Shown here piece after piece: positions 44,505 to 52,348 of a stretch of 64,000 bases of DNA. Location: NCBI GenBank assembly GCA_963773765.1, contig CAVZCC010000001.1:62001-126000 (forward strand). Reading direction: 5' to 3'. A program made the position numbers and the translations under genes. Within the stretch, counting starts at the first letter, position 1. Each line of letters begins with the position of its first letter. Source of the stretch: CAVZCC01 sp963773765. GTDB lineage: Bacteria; Actinomycetota; Acidimicrobiia; Acidimicrobiales; Microtrichaceae. The notes beneath the pieces were generated by a model. That model was not told the DNA's origin. It saw only the letters and a list, made by a program, of their open reading frames with translations, and made no database searches.

Positions 44505-46299
44505 CCGTCCCGCCGGCGCCGGCGCCGGCGGCAGACAGGGCGGCCAGGATGCGGTCCCGGGTGTCCGCGGGGTCGATCACGTCGTCGATCTCGAAGTGCG
44601 TGGCCACGTTGAGCGCGGCCCCGTGGGCGTAGGCCCGCTCGATGAGCTCGGCCTCGCGGGCCGCACGCTCGCCGTCGTCCTCGATGGCGGCCAGCTCCTT
44701 GGCGAAGCCCAGCCGGACCGCTCCCTCCAGGCCCATGCCGCCGAACTCCCCTGTGGGCCAGGACACCCCGAGCACCGGCTCGTGCAGGCTGCCCCCGGCC
44801 ATGGCCTGTGCCCCCAGCCCGTAGCACTTCCGCAACACCACCAGCACCCACGGCACCCGGGCGTGGGCCGCGGCGATGAACAGGTCGCCGAACACCCGTA
44901 CCTGACCCCGTTCCTCCGCCTCGACGCCGACCATGAACCCCGGGGTGTCGCACAGCGACACGACGGGCACCCTCCACCGGTCACAGAGCGACACGAACCG
45001 GGTGGCGGTGACCGCGGCGTCGGTGTCGATGGCGCCGCCGAGGTGGCGGGGCTCGTTGGCCAGGAACCCGACCGCCCGGCCGTCGAGCCGCGCCAGCGCC
45101 GTGACCATGCCGGGGCCGAACCCGCCCCGCAGTTCCGTCACGGTCCCGGGGTCGGCCAACGTGGTGATCACGTCGCGCACCTCGTAGGCCCGCTTGCGTT
45201 GCTCCGGCACCACGTCGCGGAGCACACGCTGGTCGGCCGTCGCGCCTCCGGTCACCGGTGTGCTCCCGGCGCCGAGGCCGACCAGCGTGCGGGCCGCGGC
45301 GACCGCCGCGGGCTCGTCCCTGACCCGGACGTCGACCACGCCGCTGGACCAGTGCGTGTCGATCGGCCCGATGTCGCCCGGCAGGACCGAGCCCAGGCCA
45401 CCGCCCTCGATCATGGCCGGACCCGCCATGCCCAGGTTGGAGTCCTCGGTGGCGACGATCACGTCGCAGCAACCGGCCAGCGCCGCGTTGCCGGCGAAGC
45501 AGTACCCGGACACGACGGCGACCGACGGAACGGTGCCGCTGAGACGGGCGAAGCGGGCGAAGGTGCGGACGTCCAGGGCGGAGACGCCGGGCGCGTCCAC
45601 GTCGCCGGGACGGCCACCACCACCCTCGGCCAGGAGCACCACCGGCAGGCGGTGGCGGTCCACCAGGTCCAGGAGCCGGTCCGTCTTGCGGTGGTTCTGC
45701 CACCCCTGTGTGCCGGCCAGGACCGACGCGTCGTAGGCCAGGACCGCCACGGGCACGCCGTCGACGGTCCCGGTGGCGGTGATCAGCCCGTCGGCCTGGG
45801 TGCGGGCGACCAGGTCGTCCTGGGACCGCCGGGAGCGCTGCGAGGCGATGGCCAGGCCGCCGTACTCGTTCATCGATCCCTCGTCGAGGAGGTCCTCCAC
45901 GTTGGTGCGGGCGGTCCGGCGACCCCGGTCGACCCGTCGGGCCACCGCCTCCGGGCGTCGGGCATCGCCCAGCAGCGCCCGGCGGCGCAGCACCTCGGCC
46001 AGGTCGGCCCGACCCGTGCCGGCGACGTCGCCGTCGGGGTCGTCCCCGGGGGCGGCGTCGTCGGCCACCACGTCGGCCGGCTCCACCCGGAGCATCGGGT
46101 CGCCCTCCAGGACGGCGTCGCCCACGGAGACCTGCAGCTCCACGACGCAGCACCCCTCGGTCGCGGTGACCTGGTGCTCGGTCTTCATGCTCTCCAGGGT
46201 GACGAACAGCCCGCCGGGGGGCACCAGGTCCCCGACCGACACGTGGACCTGGGCGCACACGCCGGACAGCGGTGCGGGGACGACAGCAGTGGGCGGCAC
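44494..46299 (-). CDS. Acyl-CoA carboxylase: biotinyl domain fused to carboxyltransferase
   Basis: 601 residues. Residues 1-75 are a biotinyl domain with VTLESMKTEH and the biotin-acceptor Lys39. A short charged linker then leads to a full N- plus C-terminal carboxyltransferase (GGLAIASQRS, then GYCFAGNAALAGCCDVIVATEDSNLGMAGPAMIEGGG, AIDTDAAVTATRFVSLCDRWRVP, FMVGVEAEERGQVR and KCYGLGAQAMAG). It should move carboxyl from carboxybiotin to an acyl-CoA. BCCP is normally fused to biotin carboxylase, so this fusion is unusual; the carboxylase subunit is not in the window. GTG 46299 is the only suitable start. Confidence 0.82.
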   Translation of the reverse strand: MPPTAVVPAPLSGVCAQVHVSVGDLVPPGGLFVTLESMKTEHQVTATEGCCVVELQVSVGDAVLEGDPMLRVEPADVVADDAAPGDDPDGDVAGTGRADLAEVLRRRALLGDARRPEAVARRVDRGRRTARTNVEDLLDEGSMNEYGGLAIASQRSRRSQDDLVARTQADGLITATGTVDGVPVAVLAYDASVLAGTQGWQNHRKTDRLLDLVDRHRLPVVLLAEGGGGRPGDVDAPGVSALDVRTFARFARLSGTVPSVAVVSGYCFAGNAALAGCCDVIVATEDSNLGMAGPAMIEGGGLGSVLPGDIGPIDTHWSSGVVDVRVRDEPAAVAAARTLVGLGAGSTPVTGGATADQRVLRDVVPEQRKRAYEVRDVITTLADPGTVTELRGGFGPGMVTALARLDGRAVGFLANEPRHLGGAIDTDAAVTATRFVSLCDRWRVPVVSLCDTPGFMVGVEAEERGQVRVFGDLFIAAAHARVPWVLVVLRKCYGLGAQAMAGGSLHEPVLGVSWPTGEFGGMGLEGAVRLGFAKELAAIEDDGERAAREAELIERAYAHGAALNVATHFEIDDVIDPADTRDRILAALSAAGAGAGGTVRP

Positions 46300-46353
46300 C
46301 GCCGCATCGTAGGGACCGGACCGCCCGCCGTTCGGTTTTCGCGGGCCGGTGGA

Positions 46354-46359
46354 TAGCGT
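46354..46359 (+). promoter_or_regulatory. Leaderless -10 (TAGCGT) for the I42 inhibitor gene
   Basis: TAGCGT is followed by six bases and ATG 46366. The gene is divergent from the carboxylase with 66 bases between starts. Confidence 0.45.
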
Positions 46360-46365
46360 CGGCCC

Positions 46366-46815
46366 ATGGATCTCCGCACCGTCCTCCTGGTCCCCGTGGT
46401 CGTCGCGCTGGGTGTCACCTCCGCCGGGTGCGGCGACGACACCTCCTCGGACACCGATGGTCCGGCCGCCACCGAGCAGGCCACGACCACCACGGGGGAC
46501 GAGACCGTCACCGTGACCGCCTCCGGGCCCATCGCGCTGAAGGTCGGCGAACGCGCCACCATCAAGCTCGCGGCCAACCCCACCACGGGCTACCAGTGGG
46601 AGCCGACCGCGGAGCCGGACGCCGCCGTGGTCCGGATCGTCTCGGACACCTACCTGGCGCCGGACACCGACCGGGTCGGGGCCGGTGGCACCCAGGAGAT
46701 CGTGGTGGAAGGCGTGGCGGCCGGGACCACCACGCTCACCATGGGGTATGCACGGCCGTGGGAGCAGGGGACGGCGCCGGCGGAGACCGCCACCTTCGCC
46801 ATCACGGTCACCTGA
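46366..46815 (+). CDS. Chagasin-type (I42) cysteine protease inhibitor lipoprotein
   Basis: 149 residues: signal peptide with SAGC lipobox, Ser/Thr/Asp-rich linker, then a chagasin fold. All three loops that enter the protease cleft are present: NPTTGY near residue 70, GAGGTQ near 108 and RPWE near 130. It should inhibit papain-like cysteine proteases outside the cell. No cysteine protease gene is nearby, so the target may be foreign or elsewhere. Confidence 0.85.
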   Translation: MDLRTVLLVPVVVALGVTSAGCGDDTSSDTDGPAATEQATTTTGDETVTVTASGPIALKVGERATIKLAANPTTGYQWEPTAEPDAAVVRIVSDTYLAPDTDRVGAGGTQEIVVEGVAAGTTTLTMGYARPWEQGTAPAETATFAITVT

Positions 46816-46855
46816 GCCTGTCGGCCTGCCCCCGAACCCCCCGACCCCCCCCGAA

Positions 46856-46898
46856 CTCGGGCGACGGCAGCCGCTCTCGGCGGCTCCATCAGCCCGAG
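46856..46898 (+). terminator. Nested inverted repeat after the I42 gene
   Basis: Outer arms CTCGGGC (46856-46862) and GCCCGAG (46892-46898) enclose inner arms AGCCGC (46869-46874) and GCGGCT (46880-46885), giving a stacked cruciform 40 bases after the stop. It probably ends the transcript. Confidence 0.5.
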
Positions 46899-46979
46899 AA
46901 CGACCGGGGGGCGGCGGGGTCCCTCCGGATGGTGGCACCGGAGGGGTCCGTGGGAGTCAACGCCGGGCGTGCAGGCCGG

Positions 46980-46985
46980 TACCGT
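46980..46985 (+). promoter_or_regulatory. Leaderless -10 (TACCGT) for the GNAT gene
   Basis: TACCGT is followed by seven bases and GTG 46993; this decides between GTG 46993 and the in-frame GTG 46969, which would lie upstream of the -10. Confidence 0.5.
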
Positions 46986-46992
46986 CGGCCCG

Positions 46993-47712
46993 GTGAGCGA
47001 GCCCTTCGTCCGCCCCTACACGCCCGGTGACCGCGACGCGGTGTGCGACACCTGCTTCCGGACCGGGTTCATGGGTGACCCGGTGCAGGACCAGTTCGGG
47101 GACCGCGACGCCTTCGCCCACCTCTTCTGCACCTGGTACCTGGACCACCGCCCGGACTCGGCGTGGGTGGTGGACGACGGGGCCGGCCGGGCCGTGGGCT
47201 ACCTGATCGGCTCCCCCGACGGGGCCGTCGGTGAGCAGGCCCACCTGCGGGCCTTCGCCCTGCGCCACGGGCTCCGCCGCGGCGTGTTCGTCCGCCCCGG
47301 CACGGCAGGGTTCATGGCCCGGGCCGCCATCGACCTGGCCCGGGACCGGTCCGCCCTGGCGTCAGCGGTGGACCCCGTCCGGTACCCGGCGGACCTGCAC
47401 ATCAACCTGCTGCCCGCCGCCCGGGGGCAGGGCCTGGGCGGGGCGCTCATCCGCACCTGGCTCGGCCGCCTGGCAGCACTCGGGGTCCCCGGCGTGCACC
47501 TGGGGACGTTCGGCGAGAACACCGCGGCCATCGCCTTCTTCATGGCCCAGGGCTTCCGGCCGGTGGGGGAGCCGGTGCCCAACCCCGGGTTCCGCATGCC
47601 GGACGGAGCCCGGTGCACCGTCCGGAGGTTCATCCGGGAGGTGCCCCCTACTCGGAGTGGTTCCAGGCCTCCAGCAGCTGGCCCGAACGACGTCCGTCCA
47701 GCAGGTGGTTGA
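46993..47712 (+). CDS. GNAT family N-acetyltransferase
   Basis: 239-residue GNAT enzyme. The acetyl-CoA pyrophosphate loop is ARGQGLGGALIRTW (R/Q-x-x-G-x-G/A), preceded by HINLLP and followed by LGTFGENTAAIAFFMAQGFRPVGEP, the usual beta5-alpha4 end. Acceptor unknown. Its last 65 bases overlap the convergent PilZ gene. The start follows from the leaderless promoter. Confidence 0.8.
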   Translation: MSEPFVRPYTPGDRDAVCDTCFRTGFMGDPVQDQFGDRDAFAHLFCTWYLDHRPDSAWVVDDGAGRAVGYLIGSPDGAVGEQAHLRAFALRHGLRRGVFVRPGTAGFMARAAIDLARDRSALASAVDPVRYPADLHINLLPAARGQGLGGALIRTWLGRLAALGVPGVHLGTFGENTAAIAFFMAQGFRPVGEPVPNPGFRMPDGARCTVRRFIREVPPTRSGSRPPAAGPNDVRPAGG

Positions 47713-48055
47713 TCCAGTCGAGGAAGTTCGGCTCGGTCTCCACGAACTCCACCCCGTAGATGCGCCAGTCCGGGTCACCGAACTCCTCGATGCGCTTGAC
47801 CCGCACGGCGGCCCGGGCGTTGCCCAGTTGCACGATCAGGACCGATCCCCGGCCCAGGTCGTCCGCGGCCGGGGCCACGACGGCCCCGCCGCTCACCGAC
47901 ACGTTCAGGAGCCTGCCCACGTCGGGTTCTCGACGGTGCTTCTTGGACGCCTTGACGCCGCGTTGGTACGCCTCATCGGCCCGCCACGTGAGGAAGACGT
48001 CGCCGATCGGGATGCGTTCGCCCAGCCGTCGGCCGGGGTCGGGTGGTGCCGCCAT
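47648..48055 (-). CDS. PilZ domain protein
   Basis: 135-residue single-domain protein of the c-di-GMP receptor type. KKHRREPDVGRLLNVSVSGGAVV matches the R-x(n)-(D/N)-x-S-x-x-G signature: Arg residues near 49-50 and the NVSVSGG motif near 60. It could carry c-di-GMP-dependent control of motility, adhesion or polysaccharide. ATG 48055 is the first suitable start. The gene overlaps the convergent GNAT gene by 65 bases. No cyclase or phosphodiesterase of the GGDEF/EAL type is in the window. Confidence 0.78.
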   Translation of the reverse strand: MAAPPDPGRRLGERIPIGDVFLTWRADEAYQRGVKASKKHRREPDVGRLLNVSVSGGAVVAPAADDLGRGSVLIVQLGNARAAVRVKRIEEFGDPDWRIYGVEFVETEPNFLDWINHLLDGRRSGQLLEAWNHSE

Positions 48056-48149
48056 GCATCCTCCATCGGCACGGTGGGTGACCGGCCTGAGCTTCCCGGG
48101 GGCCGGGGATGTGGCCACCCGGTGGGCCGAGCGGACAGACTGACCGGCC

Positions 48150-49007
48150 ATGGAGGTCGCTGCTGGAGCAACCGATCGGTCCGGTCCTGTCCGGCTGGGA
48201 CCGGTCGATGCCGTGGTGTTCGACACCGACGGGGTGATCACCCGGACGGCGGACGTGCACGAGGCGGCGTGGAAGCGGCTCTTCGACGCCTACCTGGGGT
48301 CCCTGCCCGCCGGGCCCGGTCCCTCGGGGGCGGCGGTGGACCGGTCGCCGTTCACCGCGGAGGACTACCTGCGCCACGTGGACGGACGGCCCCGCTACGA
48401 CGGGGTGGACGCCTTCCTCCGCTCCCGGGGCGTCGTCCTGGACCGCGGTGATCCGACGGACCCGCCGGACCGTCCCACCGTGTGCGGCCTGGGCAACCGC
48501 AAGAACGGCTACTTCCGAGCCTTCGTGGCCGAACACGGGGTGGCCGCCTACGACTCGACGGTGGCGCTGGTGGAGCGGCTCCGGAGCATGGGCATCGGGG
48601 TGGCCGCGGTGTCCGCCAGCGAGAACCAGGGCGCCATCCTGGACGGTGCCGGTGCCGGCGGGCTGTTCGACGTCCGGGTGGACGGGATCATGGCCCGGGA
48701 ACTGGGGCTCGCCGGCAAGCCGGACCCGGCCCTGTTCCTGGAGGCGGCGGGCCGGCTGGGGGTGGCTCCGGCCCGGGCCGCCGTGGTGGAGGACGCCCGC
48801 TCCGGCGTGGAGGCGGGCCGCCGCGGGCGATTCGGCGTGGTCGTCGGAGTGGACCGGTCCGGCCACCCGGAGGCCCTGGCGGAGGCCGGGGCGGATGTGG
48901 TCATCCCGGATCTTCATCAACTGTTCATCGACGACGACCGACACTTCGTGGTGAACTCAACGAGTTTCGTCGGCAGGGGCGGCGTCGAGGATCCGGAGCG
49001 TACGTGA
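48150..49007 (+). CDS. Beta-phosphoglucomutase-type HAD phosphatase
   Basis: 285-residue HAD protein that would convert beta-glucose 1-phosphate to glucose 6-phosphate. Nucleophile and acid Asp25 and Asp27 lie in VFDTDGVI, the Ser motif in AVSASEN, the Lys in GKPDPALFLEAA and the acidic pair in VVEDARSGVEAG; a cap domain of about 90 residues lies between. Its stop overlaps the GH65 start (GTGA), so the phosphorylase product can be channelled. The pair matches Rv3400-Rv3401 of M. tuberculosis. Confidence 0.87.
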   Translation: MEVAAGATDRSGPVRLGPVDAVVFDTDGVITRTADVHEAAWKRLFDAYLGSLPAGPGPSGAAVDRSPFTAEDYLRHVDGRPRYDGVDAFLRSRGVVLDRGDPTDPPDRPTVCGLGNRKNGYFRAFVAEHGVAAYDSTVALVERLRSMGIGVAAVSASENQGAILDGAGAGGLFDVRVDGIMARELGLAGKPDPALFLEAAGRLGVAPARAAVVEDARSGVEAGRRGRFGVVVGVDRSGHPEALAEAGADVVIPDLHQLFIDDDRHFVVNSTSFVGRGGVEDPERT

Positions 49008-51424
49008 ACGGTTGGCTGTTGATCTACGAGGGCGTCGACCCCGAGCAGGAGGGACTCCGGGAGGCCCTGTGCACCCTGGGGAACGGCTACTTCGCCACCC
49101 GGGGGGCCTGGCCGGAGTCCAGCGCGGACGGCGTGCACTACCCCGGCACCTACGTCAGCGGCCTGTTCAACCGCCTGGGTTCGGAGATCAGCGGCCGCAC
49201 GGTGGAGAACGAGAGCCTGGTCAACGTCCCCAACTGGCTCCCGCTCCGCTTCCGCATCGATGACGGCCCCTGGATCGACGAGGCCACCGCCACGGTGCTG
49301 GAGCACCGCGTGGAGCTGGACCTGCACCGCGGGGTCCTGACCCGCCACACCCTGTTCCAGGACCCCACCTCCCGGCGGGTCCGGCTGACCCAGCGCCGCC
49401 TGGTGTCCATGGCGGACCCCCACGTCGCCGCACTGGAGACCACCCTGGTGCCGGAGAACTTCTCCGGCACGCTCGGTGTGATGTCCGGCCTGGACGGCAC
49501 CGTCGCCAACACCGGCGTCGCCCGGTACAACGAGCTGCCGAACCAGCACCTGTCGCCGATGACGTCGTCGCACCCGGTGGAGGACACCGTGTGCCTGCTG
49601 GTGGAGACCAACCAGTCCCGGGTCCGCATCGCCCAGGCCGCCCGGACCCGGATCACCCGCCAGGGCGAACCGTTGGCCCCGGTCCCGGAGGTGGACCAGG
49701 AGCCGGGCGCGATCTCCCTGACCTTCACCTTCCCGGTGGCGGAGGGCGACGAGGTGATCGTGGAGAAGGTCGTCACGCTCTACACGTCCAAGGACGATGC
49801 CATCACCGAGCCCGCGACCGAGGCCTGCGACCACGTGCGCAACGTGGCCGGGGACTTCGCCGGGCTCCTGGACCGCAGCGTGGTGGCGTGGCGGCACCGG
49901 TGGCGGCGGACCGAGGTGGAGCTCGGCTCCAACAGCGACACGTCGCTGCTCCTGCACCTGCACATGTTCCACATCATGGTCACGGCGTCTCCGCACTCGG
50001 CGCTCCTGGACGTGGGCATCCCGGCCCGCGGCCTGCACGGCGAGGCCTACCGCGGCCACATCTTCTGGGACGAGCTGTTCATCTTCCCGTTCTTCAGCCT
50101 GCGCCTGCCGGAGCTCACCCGGTCGCTGCTGCTGTACCGCTACCGCCGCCTGGGCCATGCCCGCCGGCTGGCACGGGAGGCCGGCTTCCAGGGCGCCATG
50201 TACCCGTGGCAGAGCGCGTCGAACGGTCGGGAAGAGACCCAGACCATGCACCTCAACCCCGAGTCGGGGCACTGGCTGCCGGACGCCTCCCACCTGCAGC
50301 GCCACGTCAACGCGGCCATCGCCTACAACGTGTGGCACTACTACCAGGCCACCGGCGACGAGGAGTTCATGCGGTTCTTCGGCGCCGAGATGCTGCTGGA
50401 GATCGCCCGGCTGTGGGCCTCCATGGCGGTGTACGACCACTCCCTGGACCGGTACGAGATCCGGGGCGTGATGGGTCCCGACGAGTACCACGAGGGCTAC
50501 CCGGACCGGGACGAGCCGGGTCTGGACAACAACGCCTACACCAACATCATGGCGGCCTGGTGCCTCTGCCGGGCCCTGGAGATCCTGGACACCCTGAGCC
50601 CCACGGTGGCCGCGGACCTCCGGGAGCGGCTGGTGATCGTCCCCCAGGAGCTGGACCTCTGGGACGACGTGAGCCGCAAGTTGCGGGTGTGCTTCCACCA
50701 GGACGCCACCGGCGCCGTGGACGGACCGGTGATCAGCCAGTTCGAGGGGTACGCAGACCTGGAGGAGCTGGACTGGGACGGCTACCGGGAGCGCTACGGC
50801 GACATCGCCCGCCTGGACCGGATCCTGGAGGCGGAGGGCGACTCGCCGAACCGGTACCAGCTCACCAAGCAGGCCGACGTCCTGATGCTCTTCTACCTGC
50901 TCTCGGCCGACGAACTTGAGGAGCTGCTCACCCGGCTGGCCTACGACTACGACCCGGACCTCATCCCCCGGACGATCGCCTACTACGAGCCGCGCACGTC
51001 GCACGGCTCGACCCTGAGCCGGGTGGTGCACGCCTGGATCCACTCCCGGGCCCACCGCGAGCGGTCCTGGAGCGAGTTCATCGGAGCCCTGCACAGCGAC
51101 ATCAACGACGTGCAGGGGGGGACCACCGCCGAGGGCATCCACCTGGGCGCCATGGCCGGGACCATCGACCTGGTCCAGCGCTGCTACACGGGCATCGAGC
51201 TCCGCCAGGACGAGCTCCGGTTCAACCCGAGCATCCCGGACGAACTGGGGTCTCTGGCCCTCGGCCTGCGCTACCGGGACCGGAACCTGCACCTGGACTT
51301 CACCAACGAGATGGTCCGCCTGCGCATCGGCCGGGCACCGCTGGGACCCATCAACGTCCGGTGCCGTGACGACCTGCGGGTGGTGCACCCGGGGGAGACC
51401 GTCGAGTTCAAGCTCGAGGACTGA
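49004..51424 (+). CDS. Glycoside hydrolase family 65 phosphorylase (maltose/trehalose type)
   Basis: 806-residue GH65 enzyme that splits an alpha-glucobiose with phosphate to beta-glucose 1-phosphate and glucose. The (alpha/alpha)6 barrel carries GYFATRG near the N-terminus, GHIFWDELFIFPFF, GVMGPDEYHEG with the acid catalyst Glu494, NNAYTN and KQADVLMLFYLL. The phosphate-binding HGSTLS segment is present (near 668), which supports phosphorylase rather than hydrolase. GTG 49004 is coupled to the HAD gene. Maltose, trehalose and kojibiose phosphorylases cannot be told apart here. Confidence 0.87.
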   Translation: MNGWLLIYEGVDPEQEGLREALCTLGNGYFATRGAWPESSADGVHYPGTYVSGLFNRLGSEISGRTVENESLVNVPNWLPLRFRIDDGPWIDEATATVLEHRVELDLHRGVLTRHTLFQDPTSRRVRLTQRRLVSMADPHVAALETTLVPENFSGTLGVMSGLDGTVANTGVARYNELPNQHLSPMTSSHPVEDTVCLLVETNQSRVRIAQAARTRITRQGEPLAPVPEVDQEPGAISLTFTFPVAEGDEVIVEKVVTLYTSKDDAITEPATEACDHVRNVAGDFAGLLDRSVVAWRHRWRRTEVELGSNSDTSLLLHLHMFHIMVTASPHSALLDVGIPARGLHGEAYRGHIFWDELFIFPFFSLRLPELTRSLLLYRYRRLGHARRLAREAGFQGAMYPWQSASNGREETQTMHLNPESGHWLPDASHLQRHVNAAIAYNVWHYYQATGDEEFMRFFGAEMLLEIARLWASMAVYDHSLDRYEIRGVMGPDEYHEGYPDRDEPGLDNNAYTNIMAAWCLCRALEILDTLSPTVAADLRERLVIVPQELDLWDDVSRKLRVCFHQDATGAVDGPVISQFEGYADLEELDWDGYRERYGDIARLDRILEAEGDSPNRYQLTKQADVLMLFYLLSADELEELLTRLAYDYDPDLIPRTIAYYEPRTSHGSTLSRVVHAWIHSRAHRERSWSEFIGALHSDINDVQGGTTAEGIHLGAMAGTIDLVQRCYTGIELRQDELRFNPSIPDELGSLALGLRYRDRNLHLDFTNEMVRLRIGRAPLGPINVRCRDDLRVVHPGETVEFKLED

Positions 51425-51442
51425 GCCGCCTCTCCCACCCTT

Positions 51443-51487
51443 TCCTGCGGCGGTTTTCGGTGGCTGCGACCGATCTGTGACGCAGGA
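51443..51487 (+). terminator. Inverted repeat between convergent GH65 and dehydrogenase genes
   Basis: TCCTGCG at 51443-51449 and CGCAGGA at 51481-51487 match perfectly across a 31-base loop between two convergent stop codons. A bidirectional terminator is likely. Confidence 0.5.
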
Positions 51488-51505
51488 CGGTGGCGCGGTG
51501 GGGGG

Positions 51506-52348
51506 TCAGTCGGCGTGGGGGACGCCCAGGCCCTGGGCCAGGCGCTCCCGGGCCAGCCGGCCGAGGGGCAGGTCCACGCCCAGCTCGTCGGCCAGGGCCA
51601 GGGCCAGGTCCAGGTCCTTCTCGCCCAGCGTCCGGGTGTGGGTGAGCGTGTCGTACCACTCGTCGCCGGGCCGGAGGGGCGTCGTGGTGTCGCGCAGCAT
51701 GATGGAGCCCGCTCCGCCGGTCACGGTGTCGGAGTGGCGCACCACACGGGCCAGCTTGCGCAGGTCCAGGCCGGAGGCCTCGGCCAGCTGCTGGGCCTCG
51801 GACGCCGCGGTGTAGGACACGAACGTCAGCAGGTTGCGGGCCAGCTTGGCCCGGGTGCCGGCCCCGGCCGGCCCGAAGTGCATGACCAGGTCGGCCCACC
51901 GTCCGAACGGCTCCCTGGCCCGCTCGAAGGCAGCCCGGTCGCCCCCGACCATCACGGCCAGGGTGCCCTGGTGGGCGCCCATGAACCCGCCGGACACGGG
52001 CGCGTCGAGCACGTCGATGCCGGAGCCCGTGGCCAGCGCCGCCAGCTCCTCGGCGGTCTCGGCCCTGATGGTGGAGTGCACGGCGATGCTCGTGCCCGGC
52101 GCCGCCACGGGCAGGATCTGGCCGACGACGTCACGGACCTGGGCGTCGTCCAGGACCATGACCGAGATCACGTCGCAGGCCGCGCCGACCTCTGCCGCGG
52201 TGGCGGCCACCGTGGCACCGGCCTCCGCGAAGGGCGCGGTGGCCTCCGCCCGGAGGTCGCACACCACCAGCCCGCCGGGCCAGTCGACCAGGTGCTGCGC
52301 CATGGGCGCCCCGATGTTGCCCAACCCGATGAACCCGTAGGCCCCCAT
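51506..52348 (-). CDS. NAD(P)-dependent beta-hydroxyacid dehydrogenase (3-hydroxyisobutyrate type)
   Basis: 280-residue two-domain dehydrogenase. FIGLGNIGAPMAQHLV is the Rossmann start, DAPVSGGFMGAHQGTLAVMVGG the substrate motif and GAGTRAKLARNLL holds the catalytic Lys. It is the last gene of the cyp51 operon: its ATG overlaps the aldehyde dehydrogenase stop (ATGA). Its counterpart in M. tuberculosis is, to my knowledge, Rv0770. It would reduce or oxidise a hydroxy-acid produced in the pathway; the exact acid is unknown. Confidence 0.87.
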   Translation of the reverse strand: MGAYGFIGLGNIGAPMAQHLVDWPGGLVVCDLRAEATAPFAEAGATVAATAAEVGAACDVISVMVLDDAQVRDVVGQILPVAAPGTSIAVHSTIRAETAEELAALATGSGIDVLDAPVSGGFMGAHQGTLAVMVGGDRAAFERAREPFGRWADLVMHFGPAGAGTRAKLARNLLTFVSYTAASEAQQLAEASGLDLRKLARVVRHSDTVTGGAGSIMLRDTTTPLRPGDEWYDTLTHTRTLGEKDLDLALALADELGVDLPLGRLARERLAQGLGVPHAD

